A DNA stretch of 64,000 nucleotides from Sphaerimonospora mesophila NBRC 14179 = JCM 3151 (GCA_001552515.1 BCRI01000005.1:62001-126000); one strand, 5' to 3'; counted from the first letter of the stretch, positions 27,271-36,942 are shown. Notes: generated from the sequence alone by a model not told the origin. A program made the numbers and translations.

Positions 27271-28215
27271 ATGGCGCTGACCATCGGCGTGGACGTGGGC
27301 GGCACCAAGATCGCCTCCGGAGTCGTCGATGAGGATGGCGACATCCTCGACCGGACCCTGCGGCACACTCCGGCGGGCAGCGCCGAGAAGGTCGCCCTGA
27401 CCATCGCGGACGCGGTGGCCGAGCTCGCCTCGCGGCACGTGGTCGAGGCCGTCGGGGTCGGGGCGGCCGGATTCGTGGACGAGACCAGGTCGGTCGTCCG
27501 CTTCGCGCCCAATCTGGCCTGGCGCGAGGAGCCGCTGCGCAAGAAGGTCGGCGAGCTCGTGGGCCTGCCCGTGGTGGTCGAGAACGACGCCAACGCCATG
27601 GCGTGGGGCGAGTACCGTTTCGGAGCCGGCCGGGGCGAGAGCCATGTGGTGTGCGTGACCATCGGCACCGGCATCGGCGGCGGCATCGTGCTGGCCGGCG
27701 AGCTCTACCGGGGCAGATGGGGGATGGGCGCCGAGCTCGGCCACATGCGGGTGATGCCGGACGGCCGCCCATGCGGCTGCGGCAACCTCGGCTGCTGGGA
27801 GACGTACGCCAGCGGGACCGCGCTGCTGGGCGACGCCAGGCGGGGCGCCGAGGCCGACCCCTCGTCCGCGCCGCACCTGCTCGAGCTCGCCGGCGGGTCG
27901 GTGGACGGCATCCAGGGCGTGCACGTGACCGAGGCGGCTCGGCGCGGCGACCCGGTCGCGCTGGCGGCGTTCGACGGCCTGGCCGGATGGCTGGCCCAGG
28001 GGTTCGCCGACATGGCCGCGGTCCTCGACCCCGGTCGCTTCGTCATCGGCGGCGGGGTCTCGCGTGCGGCCGACCTGTTCCTGGACAAGGTCGGCGCCGG
28101 GTTCGCCGAACGGCTCACCGGCCGTGGCCATCGGCCGCCGGCCGAGGTCAGGGTCGCCGAGCTGGGTCCGTCCGCCGGGATGGTCGGGGCGGCCGACCTC
28201 GCCCGGCGACGCTGA
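27271..28215 (+). CDS. glkA: ROK-family glucokinase
   Basis: A 314-residue ROK sugar kinase that phosphorylates glucose with ATP in the cytoplasm. The phosphate-binding loop is DVGGTKIASGVVD (residue 7 onward), the catalytic Asp lies in VVENDANAMAWGEY, and the ROK zinc motif is CGCGNLGCWETYASG near 170. In Streptomyces GlkA also mediates carbon catabolite repression; that role is inferred by analogy. ATG with a GGGAGGAA Shine-Dalgarno. It follows the Cys-motif gene by 21 bp, so co-transcription is likely. Confidence 0.9.
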   Translation: MALTIGVDVGGTKIASGVVDEDGDILDRTLRHTPAGSAEKVALTIADAVAELASRHVVEAVGVGAAGFVDETRSVVRFAPNLAWREEPLRKKVGELVGLPVVVENDANAMAWGEYRFGAGRGESHVVCVTIGTGIGGGIVLAGELYRGRWGMGAELGHMRVMPDGRPCGCGNLGCWETYASGTALLGDARRGAEADPSSAPHLLELAGGSVDGIQGVHVTEAARRGDPVALAAFDGLAGWLAQGFADMAAVLDPGRFVIGGGVSRAADLFLDKVGAGFAERLTGRGHRPPAEVRVAELGPSAGMVGAADLARRR

Positions 28216-28238
28216 GCGCCGCGGGCCCCCGGAGCACC

Positions 28239-28946
28239 GTGCTGCGCGTCGCCACCTACAACGTCCGCTCACTTCGGGACGACCGGGCCGCGCTGGTCAG
28301 GGTGATCAGGGCGATCCGGCCCGACGTGCTGTGCCTCCAGGAGGTCCCCCGCCTGCTGCACTGGCGGCGCAGGCGCCGGGAGCTCGCCCGCGACGTCGGC
28401 ATGTCGGTCGCGGCCGGGGGACGCGTCGGCGGGGTCGCCGTCTTCGCGGGCCCGGCCGTACGGCTCCTGCACGGGAGCGGCCACCGCCTGCGGTGGTTCG
28501 CCGGGCTGGAGTGGCGGGCGATCGCCGTCGCGGTCGTGGAGAAGGACCACAGACGGTACGCCGTGTGCTCGGCCCATCTCGACCTGGTCGCCGGGGCCCG
28601 GCTGCGGCACGTCACCGAGATCGTGCCGATCCTGGAGCGGACCGCCCGCCGGTTCGGCGCGCTGCCCGTGCTGGCCGGGGACGTCAACGAGCGGCCCGGC
28701 GATCCGGCCTGGCGTTACCTCACCGGCCGTTACACGGACTGCTTCGAGGGCGCGCCCGACGTGACCGGTGCGGCCGGCGCCGGCGCGACCTTCCCGGCCC
28801 GCGCCCCCCGCAGACGGATCGACGCCGTCTTCGCCGGCGCGGGGCTCTCCGTGGTCTCGTGCGGCTGCCCGGACGTGCCACCGGGCGACCTGCGCGCCGC
28901 GAGCGACCACCACCCGGTCGTCGCCGAGCTGCGGGCGGACCGGTGA
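28239..28946 (+). CDS. Endonuclease/exonuclease/phosphatase family protein
   Basis: A 235-residue EEP-fold metallohydrolase. It begins VATYNVRSLRDD (metal-site Asn), then CLQEVPRLLHW (Glu ligand), AHLDLVAGARLR, LAGDVNERPGDP (Asp/Asn) and ASDHHPVVAEL (catalytic Asp-His). Members cut phosphodiesters in DNA, RNA, lipids or nucleotides; the substrate is not predictable. GTG 28239, with GGAG upstream, lies 24 bp after glkA. Confidence 0.85.
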   Translation: MLRVATYNVRSLRDDRAALVRVIRAIRPDVLCLQEVPRLLHWRRRRRELARDVGMSVAAGGRVGGVAVFAGPAVRLLHGSGHRLRWFAGLEWRAIAVAVVEKDHRRYAVCSAHLDLVAGARLRHVTEIVPILERTARRFGALPVLAGDVNERPGDPAWRYLTGRYTDCFEGAPDVTGAAGAGATFPARAPRRRIDAVFAGAGLSVVSCGCPDVPPGDLRAASDHHPVVAELRADR

Positions 28947-29023
28947 GGCGTGGGGGCTCGCCGGGGCGTGGTCTCGGCGCCGTCGGGTCGCGGCCGTGCA
29001 CCGGTCCACGTACGATCTGTGAC

Positions 29024-30415
29024 ATGACCCGCCGTCGGAGACGACGTGCGGTGCCGTTGTGTGTGCCGTCCGCCTGCCTTCTGCTGGCCGGGCATCTCCT
29101 GTGCGCCACATCGGTGGCGCACGCGCACACGAACACCCGGCCGGACGAGGTGGCCCAGGGCGCCTCCATCGGCCGGTTCGCCGGGGACGCCTCGCTGTCG
29201 GACGTGGCCGGCCTGTCGGCCAAGGACATCTGGGCCGTCGGCCAGCAGAACGTCTGGGACACCTGGCGCAACCACGGTGTGATCACGCACTGGAACGGCG
29301 TCTCCTGGACCGACGTGGCGATCCGCGGGGACGCCACGGGGGCGGGACACCTGCGATCGGTCGCCGCCGTCTCGCCGGACGAGGTCTGGGCGGTGGGCGA
29401 CGGCCACGACGGCCTGCCGTACGTCGCGAAGGGGTCGGTGGACGGGTTCGACCGGGTCAACGTGCCGCAGTTCCGGGTGGGCGACTGGCTCGGCGCCGTG
29501 GCGGCGTCCCCCGGCCGGATCGTGACGGTCGGCAGCCGGAACGGCAAGGCCTTCCTCGCGGTCGGCGGCGGCGCGGGCAAGGGCTGGACCACCAGGAGCG
29601 GGCCCGACGGCATCATGTACGGCGTGGCGCTGGCGGGCAAGTCCGGCGGGTGGGCCGTCGGCGACTCCGGCACCCAGCCGCTGATCATGAAATTGTCCGG
29701 CGGCCGGTGGAAGCCGATGGACCTGCCCGAGATCGAGGGCGGGTTCCTACGCGACGTCTACGTCCAGAGCCGCAACCGGGCGATCGCCGTGGGCGGCGTC
29801 TACACGGGCGACGACGGCACGATCGCGCCGCTCGTCCTGCGGTGGAACGGCGGGAAATGGTCGCGCGAGCGGCTGCGCTCCGGCGGCAAGGCGGCGGCCG
29901 GCCGAGAGGTTCCGGCCGGTCGGGCGGAGCTGTACGGTGTGACCGGCGACGGGCACGGCAGGTTCTGGGTGTCCGGCTATGACCCGGCGCGTCCGGCCGA
30001 GGGCCTGCTGCTGCGCCGCGACGGCTCCCGGTGGACCGTCATCCGCGGCCAGGCGCCTCCGCAGGAGGAAGGAGCCGCCGCGGCGGACACGGCGGAAGAG
30101 CGGACGGTGCGGCTGCAGGCGGTCGCGCACGTCACCGACCTCACGGTGGCGGTCGGGCACGTGCTCGACGCGAAGGGACGCTACAGCGACCTCGTCGAGC
30201 GCTTCGGTCCCCCGCCCGGCCGGGCGGACCGGCCGGAGCAGACGGACCTGGCGGCGGGTCAGAGGACCGCGCCGTCGTCCCATCCGGAGTCGCCCGGGGG
30301 ACCGTCGCCCATGCGGACGACCAGGGTCACGAAGCCCCCGATGAAGGCGGCCACGGCGGCGAAGACGATCCATCCGTCCATCGCCCAGCCCAGCATCGCG
30401 GCGAGTAAGAGGTAG
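29024..30415 (+). CDS. Secreted beta-propeller-like repeat protein
   Basis: About 463 residues. A Sec signal peptide is visible (MTRRRRRRAV, hydrophobic core, cleavage near AHAHTN). It is followed by five or so repeats built around DVAGLSAKDIWAVGQ, AAVSPDEVWAVGD and GVALAGKSGGWAVGD, a WD-like propeller pattern common in secreted actinobacterial proteins of unknown function. TACGAT (29011-29016) ends 7 nt before the ATG, implying a leaderless mRNA. The last 157 bp run antisense through the end of the next, convergent gene. Confidence 0.75.
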   Translation: MTRRRRRRAVPLCVPSACLLLAGHLLCATSVAHAHTNTRPDEVAQGASIGRFAGDASLSDVAGLSAKDIWAVGQQNVWDTWRNHGVITHWNGVSWTDVAIRGDATGAGHLRSVAAVSPDEVWAVGDGHDGLPYVAKGSVDGFDRVNVPQFRVGDWLGAVAASPGRIVTVGSRNGKAFLAVGGGAGKGWTTRSGPDGIMYGVALAGKSGGWAVGDSGTQPLIMKLSGGRWKPMDLPEIEGGFLRDVYVQSRNRAIAVGGVYTGDDGTIAPLVLRWNGGKWSRERLRSGGKAAAGREVPAGRAELYGVTGDGHGRFWVSGYDPARPAEGLLLRRDGSRWTVIRGQAPPQEEGAAAADTAEERTVRLQAVAHVTDLTVAVGHVLDAKGRYSDLVERFGPPPGRADRPEQTDLAAGQRTAPSSHPESPGGPSPMRTTRVTKPPMKAATAAKTIHPSIAQPSIAASKR

Positions 30416-30702
30416 GCCGGACCGCCGAAGAGCGCCACCCAGGACAGCCTGCTGACGAAGTCGCCCGGGGGGAGCGGCGGCGGTGGTGGCGGGATGTAGT
30501 GATCCTTGTCTTCGGAAAGCGTCTTCCCCGGCGCTTCCCCCTTGTCGGGCGCGTCCTGTGTCCGCATCGGGGTCTCGCCGACGTCGTCGGTGACGTTCTC
30601 CCGATCCGGCCATGGCTGTGCGGCCGAGGGGTCCTCGGCCGTCTCATTGAAGGAGGCGATGATCTGACGCCAGACCTCGTCCTCGTCACTCTGCGGCGTC
30701 AC
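30259..30702 (-). CDS. Small membrane protein with Pro-rich linker
   Basis: A 147-residue protein. An acidic cytoplasmic N-terminus (DEDEVWRQIIASFNETAED) leads to a PPPPPPLPPGDF linker and two membrane helices (WVALFGGPAYLLLAAMLGW and IVFAAVAAFIGGFVTLVV). The function is unknown; similar proteins lie next to esterase genes in actinobacteria. GTG start at 30702. Its 3-prime end overlaps the opposing propeller gene by 157 bp. Confidence 0.75.
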   Translation of the reverse strand: MTPQSDEDEVWRQIIASFNETAEDPSAAQPWPDRENVTDDVGETPMRTQDAPDKGEAPGKTLSEDKDHYIPPPPPPLPPGDFVSRLSWVALFGGPAYLLLAAMLGWAMDGWIVFAAVAAFIGGFVTLVVRMGDGPPGDSGWDDGAVL

Positions 30703-30714
30703 TTCGGTCCCGGG

Positions 30715-31479
30715 TCACAAGTCCTTCGTCAAGGGTACAGAGGCGTGCGAACGGATGAAGTCGAGGCTGCCCTCGAAGATCAGTGGTGCGTCGTTGTCGA
30801 GTGTCGCGACATGATAACTGTCGGTCAGCTCCCTGATCTCCAGGTTCTGCCCCATCCTGGCGCGGAGGAACGCCGTGCTGGCCGGTTTTACGACATGGTC
30901 ATCGCGGCTGTGGAACACCAGCACCGGCTGGGTGACCTTGCCGATGTCGGTCTGGACGAGCCTCCACAGCCGGGGCAGCGTCGCCGCCGCCCGCACCGGG
31001 GTGCGCGTGTAGCCGATCTCGGCCATGCCGCCCTTCTTGATGTCACCGGCGACGCCGGCGACCGAGGGCACGAGCCATTTCAGCACCGGAGCCAGCCGCA
31101 GCAGCGGCGCGTCGCTGACCACGGACGGGTTCACCACCACCACCCCCTGGACGGCGTCGCCGTGCACCTCCGCCAGGCGCAGCGCGAGGCAGCCGCCCAT
31201 CGACAGGCCCATCACGAACACCTCGGCGCACCGCCCGCGCAGGTCGGCGAACGCCTTGTCCACCTCCGCGTACCAGTCCTCCCAACGCGTCCGGTTCATC
31301 TCCTGCCATGTCGTGCCGTGCCCGGGCAGCCGGGGCAGCGACACGGTCAGTCCCGCAGCCGCGAGGTGCTCGGCCCACGGCCGCAGCGACTGTGGCGATC
31401 CGGTGAACCCATGGCACAGCAGAACGCCGACATCGCCGCCGTCGTGGTGGTACGGCTCGGCGCCGGGCATCACTGGCAT
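30715..31479 (-). CDS. Alpha/beta-hydrolase (carboxylesterase/monoacylglycerol-lipase type)
   Basis: About 254 residues. HGFTGSPQSLRPWAE holds the oxyanion loop, the nucleophile elbow is GLSMGG, the acid lies in HSRDDHVV, and the His in SYHVATLDND. This matches thermostable carboxylesterase Est30/YvaK-like enzymes that split short acyl esters or monoacylglycerols. ATG 31479 (MPVMPGAEP) is chosen; the frame continues 36 codons upstream without similarity. It is divergent from the PlsC-like gene. Confidence 0.83.
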   Translation of the reverse strand: MPVMPGAEPYHHDGGDVGVLLCHGFTGSPQSLRPWAEHLAAAGLTVSLPRLPGHGTTWQEMNRTRWEDWYAEVDKAFADLRGRCAEVFVMGLSMGGCLALRLAEVHGDAVQGVVVVNPSVVSDAPLLRLAPVLKWLVPSVAGVAGDIKKGGMAEIGYTRTPVRAAATLPRLWRLVQTDIGKVTQPVLVFHSRDDHVVKPASTAFLRARMGQNLEIRELTDSYHVATLDNDAPLIFEGSLDFIRSHASVPLTKDL

Positions 31480-31611
31480 GGGATGGACCTTTCTGTCACC
31501 GGGTCGACCCAGCGGGTTCTCCCGCCCGATAGTCCCACGTAAGGCATCGTTAGTGCGAGTGGGTGGGGCGTGCGAAGATGACCTCACGTCTTACCCGAGG
31601 GGGGTGCCCGC

Positions 31612-32310
31612 GTGTTCTACTGGGTGGTGAAGGCCATCCTCTGGCCGATTCTCCACTTCGTCTTCCGCCCCTGGGCGGAGGGAACGGAGAACGTGCCGAA
31701 GGAGGGACCGGTGATTCTGGCCGGCAACCACCTGTCGTTCGCCGACCACTTCTTCGGAGCCGGATTCCTGCCGCGCAAGGTGATCTCCCTGGGCAAGGCC
31801 GAGTACTTCACCGGCCGCGGGATCAAAGGACTGGTCAGCCGGGCCTTCTTCTCCGGCGTCGGCACGGTGCCGATCGACCGCTCCGGCGGCAAGGCCAGCG
31901 AGGCGGCGCTCCGCACCGGGCTGCGGGTCCTGGGGGAGGACCAGGTGCTCGGCATCTACCCGGAGGGCACGCGATCTCCGGACGGCCGGCTCTACAAGGG
32001 CAAGACCGGGGTCGCGCGCCTCGCGCTGGAGTCCCGCGCGCCGGTGATCCCCTGGGCCATGGTCAACACGTTCGAGATGATGCCGCCCGGCCGGCTGGTG
32101 CCCAGATTCGGCATCCGGCCCGGCGTCAGATACGGCAAACCGCTCGATTTCTCCCGCTATTACGGCATGGAAAACGACCGTCTCGTCCTGCGCGCGGTCA
32201 CCGACGAGATCATGTACGCGCTCATGGAGCTGTCCGGCCAGGAATACGTCGACAAGTACGCAGCCAGCGCGAAAGTCGAGATGGCCCGGGCCGCCCGTAA
32301 TTCCTCCTGA
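31612..32310 (+). CDS. 1-acylglycerol-3-phosphate acyltransferase (PlsC family)
   Basis: A 232-residue membrane-associated acyltransferase. The NHLSFADHFF motif (HX4D) is near residue 43, a GKAEYF block follows, and the EGTRSPDGRLYKGKTG motif III is near 120. It would make phosphatidic acid from lysophosphatidic acid and acyl-CoA or acyl-ACP. GTG start with a GGGGGTG Shine-Dalgarno. It probably stands alone; an MFS gene follows after 76 bp. Confidence 0.88.
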   Translation: MFYWVVKAILWPILHFVFRPWAEGTENVPKEGPVILAGNHLSFADHFFGAGFLPRKVISLGKAEYFTGRGIKGLVSRAFFSGVGTVPIDRSGGKASEAALRTGLRVLGEDQVLGIYPEGTRSPDGRLYKGKTGVARLALESRAPVIPWAMVNTFEMMPPGRLVPRFGIRPGVRYGKPLDFSRYYGMENDRLVLRAVTDEIMYALMELSGQEYVDKYAASAKVEMARAARNSS

Positions 32311-32386
32311 TACAGCCGAACCGGGACGGTAACGTGACTCTGTCCGTCAACTGTCCCGGGAAACAATCGGTTGAGGAGGAGCATGC

Positions 32387-33922
32387 GTGAGCGTTCGTGA
32401 GGACCGCGAAGCAGTCTCTGGCTATCTGCCCCACCGTCAGATCCTGGTCGTGCTGGCCGGGGTGGCGGCGGGGATGCTGCTGGCCGCGCTCGACCAGAGC
32501 ATCGTCGGCACCGCCCTGCCGCGCATCGTCAGCGAACTCGGCGGGCTCGACAAGCTGTCGTGGGTGGTGACCGCCTACCTGCTCACCTCCACCGCGTCCA
32601 CCCCGCTCTGGGGCAAGATCTCCGACCTGTACGGCAGGCGGATGATCTTTCAGACGGCAATCGGGATCTTCCTCGTCGGCTCCGCCCTGGCCGGGCTGAG
32701 CCAGGACATCGGGCAGCTCATCGCGTTCCGCGCGCTCCAGGGGCTGGGCGGCGGCGGTCTCATGGCGCTGGCCTTCAGCATCATCGGCGACGTGATCCCG
32801 CCCCGGGAACGTGGCCGCTACCAGGGGTATTTCGGCGCGGTCTGGGGCGTGTCCAGCGTCGCAGGGCCGCTGCTCGGCGGTTTCTTCACCGACGGCCCCG
32901 GCTGGCGCTGGATCTTCTGGATCAACCTCCCGATCGGAGTGATCTCCCTGATCGTCACCTCGGTCGCGCTGAAGATCCCCGTGGTCCGGCGGGCGCACAA
33001 GGTCGACTACCTGGGCGCCGCCGTGATCGTGGCCGGGGTGTCGTGCTTCCTGCTCTACCTCGACTGGGCGGGCGGCGAGCTCGGCTGGACCGCTCCAGGC
33101 GCGCTGGCGCTGCTCGCCGCCTTCGTGTCCCTGGCGGCCCTGTTCGTGGTCGTCGAGCTCCGGGCGGCCGAGCCGATCCTGCCGATGCGGCTGTTCCGCA
33201 ACTCGATCTTCAGCGTCGGCAACGCCTTCAACTTCCTGGGCGGGCTGGCGATGTTCGGCGGCATGATCTTCCTGCCGGTCTATCTTCAGGCGGTCCAGGG
33301 GATGTCGCCCACCGTGTCGGGGCTGGCCCTGCTGCCCGCGGTGTTCGGCATCTTCTCCACCTCGATCGCCTCGGGGCAGCTGATGACCCGCACGGGCCGC
33401 TACAAGAGGTTTCCGATCATCGGCTCGGCCGTGCTCCTGGTCGCGCTGTGGCTGCTCTCGACGATGCAGGTGGACACGCCCTACTGGCGCGTCGCGATCT
33501 ACGCGTACCTCTTCGGCGCCGGGCTCGGGTTCACCATGCAGACGGTCGTCACGGCCATCCAGAACGCGGTCGACCGGTCGGACATGGGCACGGCGACCAG
33601 CTCGGCCACGTTCTTCCGCTCGATGGGCGCCGCCATCGGCACCGCCGTCATGGGCGCGGTGCTCACCAACCGGCTCACCCACTACCTGACCGAGCAGTTC
33701 GGCGGGCGGGCGCCGGCCGGCGGGATCGACGCCAACGACGTGGCCGCCATCCAGCGGCTCCCGTCACCGGTGAAGGAGCACGTGCTGCTCGCGTTCACCG
33801 ACGCGATCGACGACGTGTTCCTCGCCAGCCTGCCGTTCGTCGTCGCGGCGCTGCTCGTGGCGCTGTTCCTCAAGGAGATCCCGCTCGCCGCCCGCACCGG
33901 CGAACCCGTCGCCGTCGGCTAG
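32387..33922 (+). CDS. MFS drug exporter (DHA2, 14-TMS)
   Basis: A 511-residue transporter of the EmrB/QacA family. Helix 1 contains [17 protein letters not shown], motif A is [10 protein letters not shown], and motif C appears around [13 protein letters not shown]. The sequence pattern is close to the MFS gene at 21.6 kb but the two are not near-identical. GTG start with a GAGGAG Shine-Dalgarno. No regulator is adjacent on its 5-prime side. Substrate unknown. Confidence 0.9.
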   Translation: MSVREDREAVSGYLPHRQILVVLAGVAAGMLLAALDQSIVGTALPRIVSELGGLDKLSWVVTAYLLTSTASTPLWGKISDLYGRRMIFQTAIGIFLVGSALAGLSQDIGQLIAFRALQGLGGGGLMALAFSIIGDVIPPRERGRYQGYFGAVWGVSSVAGPLLGGFFTDGPGWRWIFWINLPIGVISLIVTSVALKIPVVRRAHKVDYLGAAVIVAGVSCFLLYLDWAGGELGWTAPGALALLAAFVSLAALFVVVELRAAEPILPMRLFRNSIFSVGNAFNFLGGLAMFGGMIFLPVYLQAVQGMSPTVSGLALLPAVFGIFSTSIASGQLMTRTGRYKRFPIIGSAVLLVALWLLSTMQVDTPYWRVAIYAYLFGAGLGFTMQTVVTAIQNAVDRSDMGTATSSATFFRSMGAAIGTAVMGAVLTNRLTHYLTEQFGGRAPAGGIDANDVAAIQRLPSPVKEHVLLAFTDAIDDVFLASLPFVVAALLVALFLKEIPLAARTGEPVAVG

Positions 33923-34016
33923 TGCCACGGCCTGTTTCGTGATGTCGGAGCCGGTGTTTCCAGTGGTGGCCGGCTCGGGCGCGGGCCTGGTGGCGGTGAC
34001 GTGGCGGTGCCGGGCG

Positions 34017-34607
34017 TCATGCCGCCGGGCCTGGGTTCTTCCAGGAAGGTGGGGCACAGCCGTGCACGATGACCTGAACCATGTCTTGGATGACGTCCCT
34101 GCTGACGCTCCCCGGCGGCGCAGTGACCAGGGTGAACAGCGCACCCCCGTAGAGCGCGATCAGCGCGGGAATCCTCTCGCGTGGGATGGAGAGGTCGAGT
34201 TCGTCGTGGTGTCCGGCGGTGATCTGCAACGACGTATCCTGCAGGCCCGCGAGCGCTGAGGCGAGCAGCGGCCGACGCGAGGCCTCAAGTTGTAGTTCGA
34301 AGATCGCCAGATAGCGGTTGCGCAGCGTGGTCGCCGCTGTGAGCAGCGATTCCGTCCACAGGTCGACCAGCGTCGTGGGCTGTTCGGTGGCCCGGTCGGT
34401 GTCGGCGTGATGCAGTTCGACGATGCGCTCGGCGGCGGCCACCAGCAGCGCTTCCCTGCTGCGGAAGTAGTTCGAGGCCGTTCCCGGCGGAAGGTTCGCC
34501 TCCTTCTCCACCGCACGGTGGGTCAGCCCATGCACGCCCGCGGACGCCAGCAGCTCGATGGCGGCATCGGTCAGGGCTCGGCGACGGGCCGGATTGGTGG
34601 GCGGCAT
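34017..34607 (-). CDS. TetR-family regulator of the divergent monooxygenase gene
   Basis: A 196-residue TetR protein: helix-turn-helix at about 10-55 (LLASAGVHGLTHRAVEKEAN, then PPGTASNYFRSREALL) and a C-terminal ligand domain. It is divergent from an FAD monooxygenase with a CGTACTAGTACG palindrome between them, an arrangement typical of local control by substrate. ATG start. Confidence 0.87.
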   Translation of the reverse strand: MPPTNPARRRALTDAAIELLASAGVHGLTHRAVEKEANLPPGTASNYFRSREALLVAAAERIVELHHADTDRATEQPTTLVDLWTESLLTAATTLRNRYLAIFELQLEASRRPLLASALAGLQDTSLQITAGHHDELDLSIPRERIPALIALYGGALFTLVTAPPGSVSRDVIQDMVQVIVHGCAPPSWKNPGPAA

Positions 34608-34627
34608 GCGATCATGCTACCAATATC

Positions 34628-34639
34628 CGTACTAGTACG
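34628..34639. promoter_or_regulatory. Putative TetR operator
   Basis: A perfect 12-bp palindrome CGTACTAGTACG lies between the divergent tetR gene and the monooxygenase gene, 21 bp from the tetR start. The similarity to other short TetR operators and the position support an operator; the protein match is inferred. Confidence 0.6.
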
Positions 34640-34667
34640 ATCGTAGTGAATCCAGTGCGGAGGTCTC

Positions 34668-35813
34668 ATGAGGATCGTGGTCGTCGGTGCCGGCCTCGGA
34701 GGAGTGGCGGCGGCAGTGGGGCTGCATCGCCTGGGCCACCAGGTGACACTCTTCGAACGAGGCGCCGAACTCCGGGAGGCGGGCACTGGAATCGTGGTCA
34801 TGCCCAACGGACTCCGCGCGCTCGACACACTGGGACTGGCTGAAGACGTTCGCGGGCACGTCATACCCGCCGCCCGCGCGGGATTGCGGGACTGGCGCGG
34901 ACGGCCGCTGCTGGTGACCGACGCGATCCAGGCGCAGCAGGAGGTCGGGACACCCGCCATCATCGACAGGGCAGAACTGCACCGCGCGCTCCGCGCCCCG
35001 CTGCCCGCCGGCCTGGTGCGAACCGCGACCCAGGTCGAGCGCCTGGAGCCCGACGCCACCGGGGTAACCGTGATCGGCGATGGCAAGCCCGTCGCGAGAG
35101 CGGACGCCGTGATCGCGGCCGACGGCATCGGCAGCAGGCTGCGCGGGCAACTCTTCCCCGGCCATCCCGGGCTGCGGCGGACCGGCCGGATGGACCTGCG
35201 CGGCATGCTTCCCCGTCCGGACGGCCTGGCTACAGACCTGCTCGCCGGCCAGTTGGTCGACCGCCGCAGCGGGGCGATGTTCGGCCTGTTCCCCGTCGGC
35301 GAGAACCGCCTGTACTGGTTCACCGACTCCGTCCTGCGCGGCACGCCGCCCGGCGCGGACGACGCACGCCGGCAGATGCTGTCCCTGATGGCCGACTGGC
35401 ACCCCCTCGTCACGGCACTGATCGAGGCCACCCCGCCCGCCGACATCTACGTCGACCCGATCACCCGCCTGGCCGAACCCCTGCCCTCGTTCGCGGTCGG
35501 CAGGATCGCGTTCCTCGGCGATGCCGCGCACGCCATGCCACCCGACCTCGGCCAGGGCGCCAGCCAAGCCTTCGAAGACGCGGCCGCACTGACCCGCCAC
35601 CTGACCGGCGCCGGGCCGGCAGACGTCGCCCAGCGGCTCCTGCGCTACGACGCCGAGCGCAGGCCAAGAGCCAACCGCATGATGCGGGCGGCGTCCCGGC
35701 AATCGCGGCTGACCTCCCAGATCGGCGCCGCCGCATGGCTTCGCGACGCGTTGCTGCGCGCCATACCGTCCCGGTTCGCCACCCGACGGCTTGCCGCCCT
35801 CTGGCACGCCTGA
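34668..35813 (+). CDS. FAD-dependent aromatic-hydroxylase-type monooxygenase
   Basis: A 381-residue flavoprotein monooxygenase of the PHBH class. The N-terminal dinucleotide motif is VVVGAGLGGVAAAVGLHRLG, followed by the FERG end of the Rossmann beta strand. The DG motif is AADGIGSRLRGQL near residue 150. The second FAD motif is GRIAFLGDAAHAMPP near 280. Members hydroxylate aromatic rings or inactivate drugs such as tetracycline or rifamycin; the substrate is unknown. GGAGG precedes the ATG. A divergent TetR probably controls it. Confidence 0.88.
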   Translation: MRIVVVGAGLGGVAAAVGLHRLGHQVTLFERGAELREAGTGIVVMPNGLRALDTLGLAEDVRGHVIPAARAGLRDWRGRPLLVTDAIQAQQEVGTPAIIDRAELHRALRAPLPAGLVRTATQVERLEPDATGVTVIGDGKPVARADAVIAADGIGSRLRGQLFPGHPGLRRTGRMDLRGMLPRPDGLATDLLAGQLVDRRSGAMFGLFPVGENRLYWFTDSVLRGTPPGADDARRQMLSLMADWHPLVTALIEATPPADIYVDPITRLAEPLPSFAVGRIAFLGDAAHAMPPDLGQGASQAFEDAAALTRHLTGAGPADVAQRLLRYDAERRPRANRMMRAASRQSRLTSQIGAAAWLRDALLRAIPSRFATRRLAALWHA

Positions 35814-35858
35814 TCAGTGGTCGTGGTCTGCCGGCACGCCTGACCGCCAGGACCGGTC

Positions 35859-36746
35859 TCAGACGCGTTCGCGGATGCGGCGGATGTGCTCGGGGGTGGT
35901 ACGGCAGCAGCCGCCGATGTGGGTGGCGCCGAGCGCGTGCCACCCCGCTGCGGCCTCGCCGTACTCCACCGGATCGGTGAGGCCGAGCCAGCGGCGGCGC
36001 GTGGCGTCCCACGTCTCGCCCGAGTTGGGGTAGACGATCGTCGCGCCCGCGCCGATCAGCTCCGGGACGAAACGCGGCGCCGTGCAGTTCACGCCCACGG
36101 CGACGACCTGCGGCAGGCCGGCGAAGACGGCGGCGCACTCGGTGAACGGCGTCCCGTCGCTGACGTGCCGCCCGTCCCGGCAGGAGAAGCTCACCCACGC
36201 CGGAATCTCGGGCGTCTCGCGCAGCAGCCGGGCCAGCGCCCGCGCCTCGGCCCGCGACGGGATCGTCTCGCAGGCGAGCAGGTCGGCCCCGGCCTCGGCG
36301 AGGATCTCGAACCGCTCGCGGTGCCACCCGGCCAGGCCGTCCTCGTCGAGGTCGTAGTCGCCGGTGTACTCGGCGCCGTTGGCCAGGAAGGCGCCGTACG
36401 GTCCCACGCTCGCGGCCACCGACCCGGCGCCGTGCTCGTCCCTGGCCTGGACGGCGAGCGTGACCGACAGGCGGATGAGGTCGCGCGCCTCGCGCGGGGT
36501 GAGGCCGTGCCGGACGAAGCCGGGAACGCTCGCCTGGTAGCTGACCGTGGTGGCCACATCGGCCCCGGCGGCGAAGTAGTCGAGGTGCGCCCGGCGGATC
36601 ACATCGGGCTCCTCGACCAGCAGCCTCGCCGACCACAACTCGTCGCCGAGGTCGCGGCCGAGCGCCTCCAGATGAGTGGCGAGGCCCCCGTCCAGCACGA
36701 CAGGACCGCGTGGAACGACTCGACCGCCCGACATGGTGGAACTCAC
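35859..36746 (-). CDS. mmuM: Homocysteine S-methyltransferase
   Basis: A 295-residue zinc-dependent methyltransferase that makes methionine from homocysteine using S-methylmethionine or a similar donor. Zinc ligands are visible in VGVNCTAPRF (Cys) and HIGGCCRTTPEHI (Cys-Cys), and the N-terminal LDGGLATHLEALGRDLGD is typical. ATG start at 36746; an inner ATG (MSGG) is possible. No methionine-related gene is adjacent. Confidence 0.88.
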   Translation of the reverse strand: MSSTMSGGRVVPRGPVVLDGGLATHLEALGRDLGDELWSARLLVEEPDVIRRAHLDYFAAGADVATTVSYQASVPGFVRHGLTPREARDLIRLSVTLAVQARDEHGAGSVAASVGPYGAFLANGAEYTGDYDLDEDGLAGWHRERFEILAEAGADLLACETIPSRAEARALARLLRETPEIPAWVSFSCRDGRHVSDGTPFTECAAVFAGLPQVVAVGVNCTAPRFVPELIGAGATIVYPNSGETWDATRRRWLGLTDPVEYGEAAAGWHALGATHIGGCCRTTPEHIRRIRERV

Positions 36747-36942
36747 CCCGCAACACTATGCGTTCCAGGTATATGGGGCTTAAAGGGCTCGTCATGCGAA
36801 TGCTGCGCCGCCGGTCGCCCGTCCCCGCCGGGGGACGAGACGACCGGCCCGACACGGGAGGGGTACGGGAGCCACGGCGACCCGTTCCCACCCCGCCGTC
36901 CGACGTCATCCGCCTACCGGAACCGAAATGACGTGAGCCGCG

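Noticed and set aside
36747-36942. Possible small gene between mmuM and the VIT-vWA gene
   Set aside because: Only short frames without start context; 196 bp of ordinary intergenic sequence.
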